DNA of 25,772 bases from NCBI GenBank assembly GCA_002469865.1, contig DKOD01000166.1, positions 1 to 25,772 of the forward strand, given 5' to 3'. Shown one piece after another: positions 7,976 to 16,338 of this stretch. The position numbers were made by a program, and so were the translations under genes. Each line of letters opens with the position of its first letter. The first letter of the stretch is position 1. Origin of the DNA: Alphaproteobacteria bacterium UBA7371. GTDB taxonomy: Bacteria; Pseudomonadota; Alphaproteobacteria; UBA8317. The notes beneath the pieces were generated by a model. It ran no database searches. It saw only the letters and a list, made by a program, of their open reading frames with translations, and was not told the DNA's origin.

Positions 7976-9352
7976 ATGAGAATTATTGTTTGCGGGGCTG
8001 GGGTGGTTGGTTTTGCCATCGCCCGACAACTTGCAAGTGAAGAAAATGACGTTGTGGTTATCGACCAAACGCAGCAATTGGTTGATAGGGTCATGGATTC
8101 GCTGGACGTGCAGGGCGTTGTTGGCTTTGCTTCCCACCCTGATGTTCTCGTTGAGGCAGGTGCATCAGATGCTGACATGGTGATTGCGGTCACCCATTCT
8201 GATGAAGTGAATATGGTGGCCTGCCAGGTTTGCCATTCCTTGTTTGAGGTGCCCCTCAAAATTGCGCGCATTCGGTCTGCAAAATACCTAGATCCTGCAT
8301 TTAAGGACCTCTTCTCCAGAGAAGCAATTCCCATTGATGAGATTATTTCACCGGAAAGGGAAGTTGCGGAAACCATCGTCTCACGCATCCAGCAACCTGG
8401 CGCCTTTGATGTTTCAGACTTTTTGGATGGTGACATTCAAGTTGCCGGCATTCACATTCTCGATCATTGCCCGGTCATCAACACCCCCATCGCCCAGATC
8501 CATGAATTGTTCGAGGAGTTGAATTTTGTGGTGCTGGCCTTGGTTCGCGACAACCGCCTGAGAACATGTGCCAAGACCGATCAGCTGTTTCCTGGTGATG
8601 ATATCTATATCCTATACCGGACCCAGCAACGTGAACGCATATTCAGCATTTTTGGTCATGAGGAGGGTCAGGCTAGGCGCATCGTGATTATTGGTGCCGG
8701 CAATGTGGGTTTAACGGCGGCCAAACGCTTGGAAGAAAACAACAGCAACCTGCGTATCACGGTGGTTGAACGCGATGAAAAACGCGCAGAAATAGCTTCA
8801 GAATTATTAAATAAGGCCTTGATTTTACAGGGAGATTCAATGTCTCCCAACATATTACAAGAAAGCGGTGTGGCCCAAGTAGATGTCTTTGCGGCTCTTA
8901 CCAATGACGATAAGGTCAATATCCTCTCAGCCTTGGTTGCCAAACGCATGGGTGCGAGCCAGACCATGGCCCTGGTGAATGAAGATTCCTATCGCGGGAT
9001 GGTTGGTCCGGTCGGGGTGGATACCTTCATCAACCCAAGAACAACAACAGTTTCACGCATTCTTCAGCATATCCGTCGTGGCCGTATTAGGGATGTGCGT
9101 TCCTTACATGATGGCAATGCAGAAATCCTGGAAGGTGAAGTTCTCGACACCACCATTTTTGCCGGCCGACGCATTTCTGAAGTTGAGCTTCCCTCAGGCG
9201 TGATCATCGGCGCCGTACGCCATGGCGAGCATGTTTATTTGGCCGGTGACGACCATGAGATCGAAGCGGGTGACCATATTGTGCTTTTGGCCACCTCCGA
9301 GGCTGTGCGAAAGGTCGAAAAATTGTTCCGCGTCAGTGTGAATTATTTCTAA
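7976..9352 (+). CDS. trkA: Trk system potassium uptake protein TrkA
   Basis: TrkA is a peripheral cytoplasmic-face subunit that binds NAD(H) or nucleotide and gates the TrkH potassium channel. Its 458 residues match the family. It has the usual duplicated RCK plan. The first Rossmann fold starts with IIVCGAGVVGFAIARQL, with an acidic residue ending beta-2 (VVVIDQT), and is followed by a TrkA-C domain. The second Rossmann fold has RIVIIGAGNVGLTAAKRL (near residue 235) and VVERDE, followed by a second TrkA-C domain ending the protein. The ATG follows an AGGGGC site. The gene sits between ntrX and trkH in the same direction, and trkH begins 21 bases after its stop. Placement of trkAH after ntrYX recurs in alphaproteobacteria and suggests co-regulation of K+ uptake with the ntr genes. 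Confidence 0.95.
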   Translation: MRIIVCGAGVVGFAIARQLASEENDVVVIDQTQQLVDRVMDSLDVQGVVGFASHPDVLVEAGASDADMVIAVTHSDEVNMVACQVCHSLFEVPLKIARIRSAKYLDPAFKDLFSREAIPIDEIISPEREVAETIVSRIQQPGAFDVSDFLDGDIQVAGIHILDHCPVINTPIAQIHELFEELNFVVLALVRDNRLRTCAKTDQLFPGDDIYILYRTQQRERIFSIFGHEEGQARRIVIIGAGNVGLTAAKRLEENNSNLRITVVERDEKRAEIASELLNKALILQGDSMSPNILQESGVAQVDVFAALTNDDKVNILSALVAKRMGASQTMALVNEDSYRGMVGPVGVDTFINPRTTTVSRILQHIRRGRIRDVRSLHDGNAEILEGEVLDTTIFAGRRISEVELPSGVIIGAVRHGEHVYLAGDDHEIEAGDHIVLLATSEAVRKVEKLFRVSVNYF

Positions 9353-9361
9353 GCCATGGGC

Positions 9362-9367
9362 GGAGGG
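9362..9367 (+). promoter_or_regulatory. Ribosome binding site deciding the trkH start
   Basis: GGAGGG lies 6 bases before ATG 9374. Two earlier in-frame ATGs (9356, 9368) precede it or abut it, so neither can use it. The third ATG is therefore the most likely start. Confidence 0.6.
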
Positions 9368-9373
9368 ATGAGC

Positions 9374-10837
9374 ATGTTCGCCGCCATCATCCGCGTCTGG
9401 GCTTTTGTCCTTCTAACCTTGGTGGGGCTGCAGCTTATCCCCCTCATCCTGGCGCTTGGTTATGGCGAGATATCCACATCCCAGTCATTCATGGCCGCCA
9501 TGGGCATGGAGATATTCCTTGCAATTGCTATCCTGCTTGCCGTGGCACGGCGCCATGCCAACCCCATGCCTGGTGAGGGCATATTTTTTACAGCCCTCAT
9601 CTTTACCACCTTTCCGGTATTTTTGGGCTTGCCATTCGTGATCGAAAAACAGATCGGCTTTGCAGAAGGTTACACCGAAGGCATGAGTGCGATCACCACC
9701 AGCGGCGGCACGCTCTTGCAGTTTGAGCGCCTGAACATTCCCCTCAAATTATGGCGGGCCATTTGCGATTGGTTTGGAGGAACCTTGTTTTTGTTGGTGG
9801 CGCTTGTGGTTCTTGGACCTATCAAAATGGGTGGGCTTTATTCACCAAGATTAACCGGGGCAATTGGGACTGGCAGCATCAATGCCCAAATGGGGACGAT
9901 GGCCGGGCTTGAAGCCCAGGCAAGCCTGGGCAACAGATTTTACCAAGCAGCAAAATATTTTGTGCCTATTTGGCTGTTTTTGACCGCGGCAGGAATTTTT
10001 TTGCTGGCATTTAGCGGGGCTTCACCATTGGAGGCACTTATTATTGGGTTGTCATCAATTGTTACTGCCGGGACATTTGGTGTGTATTTGCATCCAGATA
10101 TTTCTCTGCTCAGCGAGTTCACCATCAGCATGATGATGCTTATTGGCGCACTTTCTTTTCCGCTCATTTGGGCCGTGATCAATGGCACAAGGTTAACCCA
10201 GATATACCGCTGGGAGCTGTATGATTTTTTACGGGTTTTGGGCATCGCCTGCCTTGTTGTGGCCATAAGCCACTATGTTCTTCTGGACGCCTCAATTGAG
10301 GTGGTGGCCTATGTGTTGATGAATGCAATCAACATCATCAGCACCACCGGCTTTGTGTCGGAGGAATTGAACACCATTCCTGTTATTTTGGCCCTTACCT
10401 TTGCCACCATTGGAGGGTGCAGTCTGTCGACTGCAAGTGGCCTAAAGATTTTTAGGGTCGGTATTCTGGTTCGCTCTGCCCATGCCCAGGTCAAACTCAC
10501 CATGAACCCCAATTCGGTTGAAAAGGTCTATTATGGTGGTCAGGTGGTCGATGATGACCGTCTTAACGCCATCAGGGTGTATTTTGTGATGTTGGTCATC
10601 ATCACCTTCTTAGGCGCCTTTATGTTGGCCTTATCAGGATTAAATGCAGAACAAGCTATGATTATGTCCTTTGGCGCCATCAATGGCATGTTGTCGGTTG
10701 GTCTTCCGCCAGAATTGGTTGACCAGGTAAACGGATCAGATGCGATTATGGCCACTTTGTCCGTCATGATGCTTCTTGGACGCATCGACATCTTGATGTT
10801 CATCATGCTTTTTTCAAGCACCTATTGGAGACGCTAA
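9374..10837 (+). CDS. trkH: Trk system potassium channel subunit TrkH
   Basis: TrkH is the inner-membrane pore subunit of the Trk K+ uptake system, partnered by TrkA. The protein is about 487 residues and strongly hydrophobic throughout. It shows four M1-pore-M2-like repeats, each with a filter-type turn containing a conserved Gly: AITTSGGT, IVTAGTFG, IISTTGF and MLSVGLP. Open-frame length would be 493 residues from ATG 9356. I prefer ATG 9374, which has GGAGGG 6 bases upstream and starts directly with the first membrane helix. The gene ends one base before the dat ATG, so translation is probably coupled. Confidence 0.92.
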   Translation: MFAAIIRVWAFVLLTLVGLQLIPLILALGYGEISTSQSFMAAMGMEIFLAIAILLAVARRHANPMPGEGIFFTALIFTTFPVFLGLPFVIEKQIGFAEGYTEGMSAITTSGGTLLQFERLNIPLKLWRAICDWFGGTLFLLVALVVLGPIKMGGLYSPRLTGAIGTGSINAQMGTMAGLEAQASLGNRFYQAAKYFVPIWLFLTAAGIFLLAFSGASPLEALIIGLSSIVTAGTFGVYLHPDISLLSEFTISMMMLIGALSFPLIWAVINGTRLTQIYRWELYDFLRVLGIACLVVAISHYVLLDASIEVVAYVLMNAINIISTTGFVSEELNTIPVILALTFATIGGCSLSTASGLKIFRVGILVRSAHAQVKLTMNPNSVEKVYYGGQVVDDDRLNAIRVYFVMLVIITFLGAFMLALSGLNAEQAMIMSFGAINGMLSVGLPPELVDQVNGSDAIMATLSVMMLLGRIDILMFIMLFSSTYWRR

Positions 10838-10838
10838 C

Positions 10839-11690
10839 ATGCCAAGCTATGCCTTTGTGGATGGCCAATATATGCCGCGACACCTTGCACAACTGCCCCT
10901 TGAAGATAGGGCGACCAATTTTGGTGATGGTATCTATGAGGTTTGGGTGGTGGCCCAGGGCAAACTTGTCGACGAGCAGAAACATTTCGCCAGGTTGGAA
11001 CGCTCCTTAGGTGAACTACAAATCCCCATGCCCATGGGACGACCTGCCTTGGCCCAACATATTCAGCGTCTTATTCGCCGCAACAACATTAGGTTTGGCA
11101 CGGTATATTTGCAAATAAGCCGTGGGGCCTCAAAGCGCGACCATGTTCCTGCCGCGGATATTGTGCCAAGCCTCACCATCTTCACCAACAACAAACCGGC
11201 ATTGGCCGATGCGCGCCTATCGCCAAAACCACTCAAAATCATCACGGGCCCAGATTTGAGATGGGCAAGAAGAGACATCAAATCGACATCTTTGCTTCCC
11301 AATGTGATGCTGCGGATGGAGGCCCATCAACAGGGTTGCCATGAGGCATGGATGGTTGATGACCAGGGCTTTGTCACGGAGGGAACTTCGTCATCAAGCT
11401 GGATTGTTACCCCGGAAAAAGTGGTTGTGACGAGGGCTTTAACCAATGATATCCTACCTGGTGTTACCAGGGACACGGTTCGCGAATTGATGTCCCAATC
11501 AAACCACAAATTCGAAGAGCGTGCATTTTCTGTGGAAGAAGCCGAGCAGGCCGCAGAGGCCTTTATCACATCAGCCACCAATTTTGTTGGACCCGTTGTG
11601 GAAATCAATGGCGTGACCATCGGTCATGGGCAAATAGGCGAAGTTACGACCATTCTGAGGGATTTGTATTTGCGTGCCGCGGGACTCTGA
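10839..11690 (+). CDS. dat: D-amino-acid aminotransferase (PLP fold type IV)
   Basis: This cytosolic PLP enzyme is expected to interconvert D-alanine and D-glutamate with 2-oxo acids, feeding D-amino acids to peptidoglycan. Its 283 residues match the family. The PLP lysine is K148 in RRDIKSTSLLPNV. The cofactor-site motif VTEGTSSSSW contains E181. RGASKRDH (95-102) carries the Arg-x-His pair that binds the substrate carboxylate in D-amino-acid aminotransferases, which argues against a branched-chain aminotransferase or aminodeoxychorismate lyase. GGAGA lies upstream of the ATG. The gene follows trkH by one base and precedes hfq by 72 bases. True substrate range cannot be read from sequence. 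Confidence 0.88.
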   Translation: MPSYAFVDGQYMPRHLAQLPLEDRATNFGDGIYEVWVVAQGKLVDEQKHFARLERSLGELQIPMPMGRPALAQHIQRLIRRNNIRFGTVYLQISRGASKRDHVPAADIVPSLTIFTNNKPALADARLSPKPLKIITGPDLRWARRDIKSTSLLPNVMLRMEAHQQGCHEAWMVDDQGFVTEGTSSSSWIVTPEKVVVTRALTNDILPGVTRDTVRELMSQSNHKFEERAFSVEEAEQAAEAFITSATNFVGPVVEINGVTIGHGQIGEVTTILRDLYLRAAGL

Positions 11691-11762
11691 TGCATCATTT
11701 TATTCAAGAAAGCTTGGCAATGGTCCCCAGGGGCCCAAAAACAGAAAAAATAAGAGGATGAG

Positions 11763-12002
11763 ATGGCCGACAAAGCACAAAACCTACAAGACACATTTTT
11801 GAATGCCGTGCGCAAACAGAAAGTTTCCGTGACCGTTTTTTTGGTAAATGGTGTGAAGCTTCAGGGAATGGTGACATGGTTTGATAATTTTTGTCTTTTG
11901 CTCAAGCGCGATGGTCAGGCCCAATTGGTGTACAAACATGCGATTTCCACAGTGATGCCATCGGGTCCGGTGGTGCTGCAGGAAGACGAGGATCAACCCT
12001 GA
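11763..12002 (+). CDS. hfq: RNA chaperone Hfq
   Basis: Hfq is a hexameric Sm-fold RNA chaperone that pairs small RNAs with mRNAs. This 79-residue protein has the distal/proximal-face signature NLQDTFLNAVRKQKVSVTVF, the Sm1 region VNGVKLQGMVTWFDNFCLLL and the Sm2 motif YKHAIST. The C-terminal tail is very short (ending QEDEDQP), as is usual in alphaproteobacteria and unlike enteric Hfq. GAGG lies 5 bases before the ATG. The 72-base gap upstream may hold its own promoter. hflX follows 19 bases after the stop, the classic hfq-hflX order. Confidence 0.98.
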   Translation: MADKAQNLQDTFLNAVRKQKVSVTVFLVNGVKLQGMVTWFDNFCLLLKRDGQAQLVYKHAISTVMPSGPVVLQEDEDQP

Positions 12003-12021
12003 CCCACATAATTGCCAATCC

Positions 12022-13305
12022 ATGACCGCCACCGCGGTGATCCACCCGATTGAACGGTCTGGAAGCCACAGGCTTAGCAGAGATCCCAGTTTGAGGTTGG
12101 GCGAAGCCTGTGGTTTGGCAGAAGCCATTGGCTGCAAGATACGCCATGATGGGGTTTACACACTCACCAAATTTCATCCCAACAAACTTCTTGGCGGCGG
12201 CCATTTGGAAAGGCTTGATCAAGTGATTGCCGATGAGCAGATCGAACTGCTGGTTATCGACGGCCCGGTAACGCCCATTCAGCAACGAAATTTGGAAAAA
12301 AGACTCAAGGTAAAAGTCCTGGACCGAACAGGCCTTATCCTGGAAATTTTTGGTGAACGGGCGGCCACAAGGGAAGGGACCTTGCAGGTTGAACTTGCCC
12401 ATCTGGAATATCAGCGCAGCAGGCTGGTGCGGAGCTGGACACACTTGGAACGTCAGCGCGGTGGCCTTGGGTTTGTTGGTGGCCCAGGAGAAACCCAGAT
12501 TGAGGCCGACAGGCGGATGATCCGGGAACGCATTGGCTTGCTGAAAAAGCGCCTTCAAGATGTCACCAGGACCAGGCGCCTGCACCGCGCCGCACGCAAA
12601 AAAGTTCCCTACCCAATCATCGCATTGGTTGGGTACACAAATGCCGGAAAATCAACATTATTCAATCGGTTAACAGAAAGTTCTGTGCTTGCTCAAGACA
12701 TGCTTTTTGCCACCTTGGACCCAACATTACGCAGAATTTCCCTATCATCGGGTGATGACGTCATGCTCGCTGATACCGTGGGCTTTATTTCCGACCTGCC
12801 CACGCAATTGGTGGCAGCCTTCCGAGCCACCTTGGAAGAAGTTTTGGAGGCAGACATCATCCTTCATGTACGGGATATTGCCCATCCAGAAACCGACATC
12901 CAAAAAGCCGAAGTTCTTCAAGTTCTCAAAGAATTAGGGGTTGAGGATGATAGCAGGGCCAACATCATCGAAGTGGCCAACAAAATTGATCTCTTATCCC
13001 CACAAGAGCGCGGGATGCTTGATGGCGCAGATCTTGGGGTGAGTGCCATCACAGGGGAGGGTGTGGAACAGTTGGAATCCCTGCTGGAACGCAAGGTTCA
13101 ATCGGGACGGCGTTTTTACCGATTGAGTGTTCCGGGGTTTCGGCAGGATATTGTTGCTTGGTTTCATCGACAGGGCGCCCTGGTTGAAGAAAAGCCAAGC
13201 GATGACTACCTCACCAATAACCTCTTGGTGCAGCTGGACGATCGGCTATTGGGAAGTTTCAGAAGAAGTTTCGGTGACTTTAAAGAAAATATCTTAGAGG
13301 CCTGA
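12022..13305 (+). CDS. hflX: GTPase HflX, ribosome-associated
   Basis: HflX is a GTPase that binds 50S subunits and splits stalled ribosomes under stress in characterised bacteria. Of 427 residues, the N-terminal HflX domain covers about 1-190 and ends with the diagnostic GGPGETQIEADRR. The G domain has G1 GYTNAGKSTLFN, switch segment LFATLDPTLR, G3 DTVGFI and G4 NKID. A C-terminal region with SVPGFRQDIVAWFHRQG follows. No good ribosome binding site precedes the ATG, and with hfq only 19 bases upstream translation may rely on read-through from hfq. The 3' end overlaps the convergent mazG by 12 bases. Confidence 0.95.
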   Translation: MTATAVIHPIERSGSHRLSRDPSLRLGEACGLAEAIGCKIRHDGVYTLTKFHPNKLLGGGHLERLDQVIADEQIELLVIDGPVTPIQQRNLEKRLKVKVLDRTGLILEIFGERAATREGTLQVELAHLEYQRSRLVRSWTHLERQRGGLGFVGGPGETQIEADRRMIRERIGLLKKRLQDVTRTRRLHRAARKKVPYPIIALVGYTNAGKSTLFNRLTESSVLAQDMLFATLDPTLRRISLSSGDDVMLADTVGFISDLPTQLVAAFRATLEEVLEADIILHVRDIAHPETDIQKAEVLQVLKELGVEDDSRANIIEVANKIDLLSPQERGMLDGADLGVSAITGEGVEQLESLLERKVQSGRRFYRLSVPGFRQDIVAWFHRQGALVEEKPSDDYLTNNLLVQLDDRLLGSFRRSFGDFKENILEA

Positions 13306-14091
13306 TTTTAAGTCAAATTTTGCCTTATTCCATAAGTCCTCAAGTTGCTGTAGCTCCAGAGATTTCATGGCCTCATGGTCATGACCGCAAGACGCCTCCA
13401 TATGCTGAAAACGGTCTTCAAACTTTTGGTTGGCAAGACGAAGACTTTCCTCTGGGTCAATGCCAAGATGTCTTGCAATATTGGCCATCACAAACAGCAT
13501 GTCCCCAAATTCTTCTCTCACATGGTCCATATCTTTTGACCGGCGCGCTTCAACCAGTTCAGACAATTCCTCATTCATTTTATCCAGAACCAGATCAATA
13601 TTGTTCCAATCAAACCCAACCCGAGCGGCTCGCTTTTGCAATTTGACCGCGCGCATCAAAGCGGGAAGGGCATTGGGCACATCATCAAGTATGGATTTTT
13701 GCTGCTTACCAGCACGCTCTGCCGCCTTAATATCTTCCCATTTTTCCCGAATATTTTCCCCATCGGACGAACCAAAAACATGGGGGTGGCGGCGTATCAT
13801 TTTTTCGCTAATCGCGTGGGCCACGTCATCGAGATCGAATGCCCCACGTTCACTTGCCATTTGGGCATGAAACACAACCTGGAGAAGCACATCCCCCAAT
13901 TCATCCCTGACATGATCATCATCGCGGTCAATCAGGGCTTGGTATAGCTCATAGGCTTCCTCAATCATGTAGGGCGCAATAGAGGCATGATCCTGCTCAA
14001 GATCCCAAGGACAGCCATGTTCCTTATGCCTAAGTGTTTCCATCACCGCACGAATGCGGGATAGGGCGTTTTCGGGAAGATCATGTTTCAT
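13294..14091 (-). CDS. mazG: Nucleoside triphosphate pyrophosphohydrolase MazG
   Basis: MazG hydrolyses (d)NTPs to monophosphates, helping clear damaged nucleotides and, in E. coli, lowering ppGpp under stress. It has two tandem all-alpha MazG domains. The first begins LRHKEHGCPWDLEQDHASI and contains the metal-binding EEAYEL and later DELGDVLLQVVFHAQ. The second contains EELSELVEA and EEFGDMLFVMANIARHLGI. The open frame extends to 14163, but I place the start at ATG 14091, giving 265 residues (E. coli has 263). This start overlaps the stop of the DUF6314-like gene by 11 bases. An ATG at 14103 encoding MSSLMKHD is an alternative. The 3' end overlaps hflX by 12 bases. Confidence 0.94.
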   Translation of the reverse strand: MKHDLPENALSRIRAVMETLRHKEHGCPWDLEQDHASIAPYMIEEAYELYQALIDRDDDHVRDELGDVLLQVVFHAQMASERGAFDLDDVAHAISEKMIRRHPHVFGSSDGENIREKWEDIKAAERAGKQQKSILDDVPNALPALMRAVKLQKRAARVGFDWNNIDLVLDKMNEELSELVEARRSKDMDHVREEFGDMLFVMANIARHLGIDPEESLRLANQKFEDRFQHMEASCGHDHEAMKSLELQQLEDLWNKAKFDLKSGL

Positions 14092-14524
14092 CAAACTGCT
14101 CATCATCTTTTGCGCGGTAATATGTGGTGCGGATGACCATATGCTTTTGTGGGCCACGAACACTCACGCGGGTCGTCCAATTATTAGCGGATAAAAAAGC
14201 CATTTCATGGGCATAGACATCATCTCCACAATGATGATCGGCCATGGCCACAGGCTGCTCAGAAAAATCCAGGCAAACATATTCACCTTCGCGATGGCCA
14301 TCGGCAAATTCCACATGCAGTTTCTTACCATCAAGCTTATAAGTGAATTCGCGAAAGGCCATGCGTTCACCTTCAATCTTCACATCCTCACGATAAGAAA
14401 GCCGACCATCACCTAGATCTTTGATGATGCAGGTGCCGATCATGGCTGTGGTTTTTTCATTTCCATAATCATCAACCATACGTTCTAGATGGTAACGACC
14501 AGGTAACTCATCCAAATTCGACAT
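14081..14524 (-). CDS. Conserved small protein, DUF6314-like
   Basis: This is a 147-residue soluble protein of unknown function with no signal peptide or membrane segment. Much of it reads as beta strands, with alternating polar and hydrophobic residues and a conserved-looking core: MADHHCGDDVYAHEMAFL followed by WTTRVSVRGPQKHM and TTYYR. From memory this matches the alphaproteobacterial DUF6314 family, which often has the same HxCG-D-Y and W-T-R-W-x-V-x-GP-x-K pattern; this is recollection rather than a search result. The start is supported by GAGGAC 8 bases upstream of the ATG. It overlaps mazG by 11 bases, so both are probably expressed together. A lipocalin-like barrel is a guess from strand content only. 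Confidence 0.65.
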   Translation of the reverse strand: MSNLDELPGRYHLERMVDDYGNEKTTAMIGTCIIKDLGDGRLSYREDVKIEGERMAFREFTYKLDGKKLHVEFADGHREGEYVCLDFSEQPVAMADHHCGDDVYAHEMAFLSANNWTTRVSVRGPQKHMVIRTTYYRAKDDEQFDET

Positions 14525-14745
14525 CGGGGCACGTCCTCATCAAGCATGACATAGCTTTGCTAAAGATCATTCCTTGATCGTGAATGCAACGTTGTGAGGG
14601 GACAAATTCATGGCCTATTCACGGCTCATATCGGATCAATCATTAAGTCGCACAATGATTATTATGTTAAATTATAATGATCATGTTATGTGGTAAAGAT
14701 AAATTCACAACAGATTTTTGAACAAAAGACGAATAAGCACAAAGG
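14525..14745. other. 221-base AT-rich gap upstream of the DUF6314-mazG pair
   Basis: There is no convincing reading frame here. The gap lies after the metallo-beta-lactamase-fold gene and before the DUF6314-like gene on the minus strand. It is much richer in A and T than its surroundings and contains the dyad listed separately. It probably separates two transcription units and holds the promoter of DUF6314-mazG. No hairpin-plus-T-run terminator is visible. Confidence 0.5.
14655..14684. promoter_or_regulatory. AT-rich dyad, possible operator or promoter
   Basis: Arms of 11 bases (ATGATTATTAT and ATAATGATCAT) are complementary except for one position that can form a G-U pair, with an 8-base spacer. 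TATAAT hexamers occur on both strands inside it. The repeated GAT/AAT steps recall Fur-family operators, but the match is loose and the assignment is inference only. Confidence 0.3.
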
Positions 14746-15522
14746 TTAAAAGACCAATTCCAGTCCATCATGGCCCGGAATAACATTATCTGGGCACATG
14801 GCTTTGACCTCTTCATAATCAACATCAATGTGAAGATTGGTCAAAACAGCCTGAGATGCGCCAACTTGTTTGATCCATGCCAATGTCTTTTCCACATGGG
14901 AGTGGCTTGGATGTGGACGATAACGCAGTGCATCGACGATCCACAGATCAATATTTTTTAATTTTTCAAAAGATTCATCGGGCAAATCATGAACGTCGGG
15001 CGAATAAGCAACCTTGCCGTCAAAGATATAGCCAGTTGCATTGATGCGCCCATGATGCATCACAAAAGGCTCCACATGGAGCACATGCCCATCATCGCCC
15101 ATGACATGGGAACCATCCTCAAGATCACACATATCCAAAATAGCGGGATAATCACCAAAGCCTTCGAAACAATAACCAAATCTTTTGGTAAGCGTCTTCT
15201 GGGTTTGGGGGTCAGCAAAAACAGGCAGTAATTTGCGCCCAAATTGCGCCAAAACACGCAAATCATCGATACCATGGGCCTGGTCTGCGTGGTCATGGGT
15301 ATAATAAACAGCATCCACAGAACCAACATTTGCGTCGAGCATCTGTTGGCGAAGATCCGGTGATGAATCCACCAGCACTTTGGTCGTTCCTTTTTGCACC
15401 AAAATAGAACAGCGCGTGCGTCGGTTTTTGGGGTTATTGGGGTCGCAAGCACCCCATACACCGCCAATCCTGGGGACGCCCGTTGAGGAACCACAACCCA
15501 AAATACGGACCAGATTGCTCAT
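14746..15522 (-). CDS. Metallo-beta-lactamase-fold hydrolase, PhnP/RNase Z-like
   Basis: This 258-residue protein of the MBL fold is probably a phosphodiesterase. It opens with VRILGCGSSTGVPRIGG, typical of the PhnP-like branch, and has extra cysteines (C26, C38) like the second zinc site of PhnP. The metal motif is YTHDHADQAHGIDDLR (residues 74-89). The last His of HxHxDH is replaced by Gln81, a variant I remember from alphaproteobacterial relatives. Later ligand candidates are H155/H156 in VMHHGR, D175 in YSPDVHD and H231 in TNLHIDVDY. It follows the tatD stop with no gap (TAG directly followed by ATG), so translation is coupled. tatD plus this gene is a common alphaproteobacterial pair. 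The substrate is unknown and no phn genes are nearby, so I give no symbol. Confidence 0.85.
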   Translation of the reverse strand: MSNLVRILGCGSSTGVPRIGGVWGACDPNNPKNRRTRCSILVQKGTTKVLVDSSPDLRQQMLDANVGSVDAVYYTHDHADQAHGIDDLRVLAQFGRKLLPVFADPQTQKTLTKRFGYCFEGFGDYPAILDMCDLEDGSHVMGDDGHVLHVEPFVMHHGRINATGYIFDGKVAYSPDVHDLPDESFEKLKNIDLWIVDALRYRPHPSHSHVEKTLAWIKQVGASQAVLTNLHIDVDYEEVKAMCPDNVIPGHDGLELVF

Positions 15523-16338
15523 CTATTTGACATGCCCCACTTGAAAAATTTTGGTGGCATTCTCTGTTGTTATGTTGGCAAGATGGTCAAACTCTTGACC
15601 ACGAAGATGTGCCAAAAATTCCGCTGTGTGGCGCACATAAGCTGGCTCATTAGGCTTGCCACGCATGGGTGTTGGGGCAAGATATGGTGCGTCAGTTTCA
15701 ATGAGCAAATGCCCATCTGGTATGGTTTTTGCCGTTTCCTGCAGATCCCTGGCACTTTTGAACGTCACAATACCTGACATGGAAATCATGCAGCCCATTT
15801 CGATGGTGGCATCAGCAAGCCATTGGCTTCCGGTAAAACAATGAATGATCACAGGGAATTTCTTTTTCGCAAGATGCTGCGAAAGCACACGCACGGTATC
15901 GCGCTCTGCATCCCTTGAATGCACAACAAGCGCCTTATTGGTGTCTGAAGCCACCTCACAATGAGCATGAAACAGCTCTTCTTGGGCCTCGGGAAGAGCG
16001 TTTTGGTAATAATAATCAAGGCCTGTCTCACCAATGGCCACCACATCACGACGTTGGGCTAATTGCTGCAGACTTTTGGCGACACTATCCCCCTCACCTT
16101 GATGTTTGTTGGTGCCTTCTGGATGAACACCAACGGAGCAATAGACTTGTTCAAGGTCAGCCACCATTTCGGTAAGTTTGTCGGATGACGCAAGCGATGT
16201 GCCAATACTCACCATCCAGGCGACACCAGCATTTTTCGCATGGGCAAGCGCGTCCTCAGGCGTCACTGCCATACGCTCGTGATCCAGATGGCAATGGGTA
16301 TCAACCAATATCGGCGCTGTCATTTCATCATAGGTCAT
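15523..16338 (-). CDS. tatD: TatD family metal-dependent deoxyribonuclease
   Basis: TatD family proteins are TIM-barrel metal hydrolases, reported as 3'-5' exonucleases in DNA repair. The motifs are DTHCHLDH near the N-terminus (two metal His), IGETGLDYYYQN (metal Glu), VVHSRDAERDTV, VIIHCFTGS (His) and IETDAPYLAP (Asp). The frame stays open to 16383. I place the start at ATG 16338 (MTYDEMTAPILV), which has AGGA 8 bases upstream and overlaps the holB stop by 11 bases. ATG 16323 is a shorter option beginning MTAPILVDTHCH. The length of about 271 residues is usual. In related genomes metG lies between holB and tatD; here it does not. Confidence 0.93.
   Translation of the reverse strand: MTYDEMTAPILVDTHCHLDHERMAVTPEDALAHAKNAGVAWMVSIGTSLASSDKLTEMVADLEQVYCSVGVHPEGTNKHQGEGDSVAKSLQQLAQRRDVVAIGETGLDYYYQNALPEAQEELFHAHCEVASDTNKALVVHSRDAERDTVRVLSQHLAKKKFPVIIHCFTGSQWLADATIEMGCMISMSGIVTFKSARDLQETAKTIPDGHLLIETDAPYLAPTPMRGKPNEPAYVRHTAEFLAHLRGQEFDHLANITTENATKIFQVGHVK

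Noticed and set aside
7520..8137. 205-codon minus-strand frame across ntrX/trkA
   Set aside because: It is antisense to motif-confirmed genes and shows no recognisable domain.
7924..8436. 170-codon minus-strand frame in trkA, rich in Ser and Thr
   Set aside because: The composition is what trkA gives when read backwards, and it has no independent support.
11722..11736. GGTCCCCAGGGGCCC before hfq as a terminator or operator
   Set aside because: The loop would be too short for a stable hairpin, one pair is mismatched, and no T-run follows on the plus strand.
11902..12585. 227-codon minus-strand frame across hfq/hflX
   Set aside because: It is a shadow of two certain genes, with no start signal and no motif.
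14092..14163. Longer N-terminus for mazG
   Set aside because: The extra residues lie inside the upstream gene and exceed the family's usual length before the first MazG motif.
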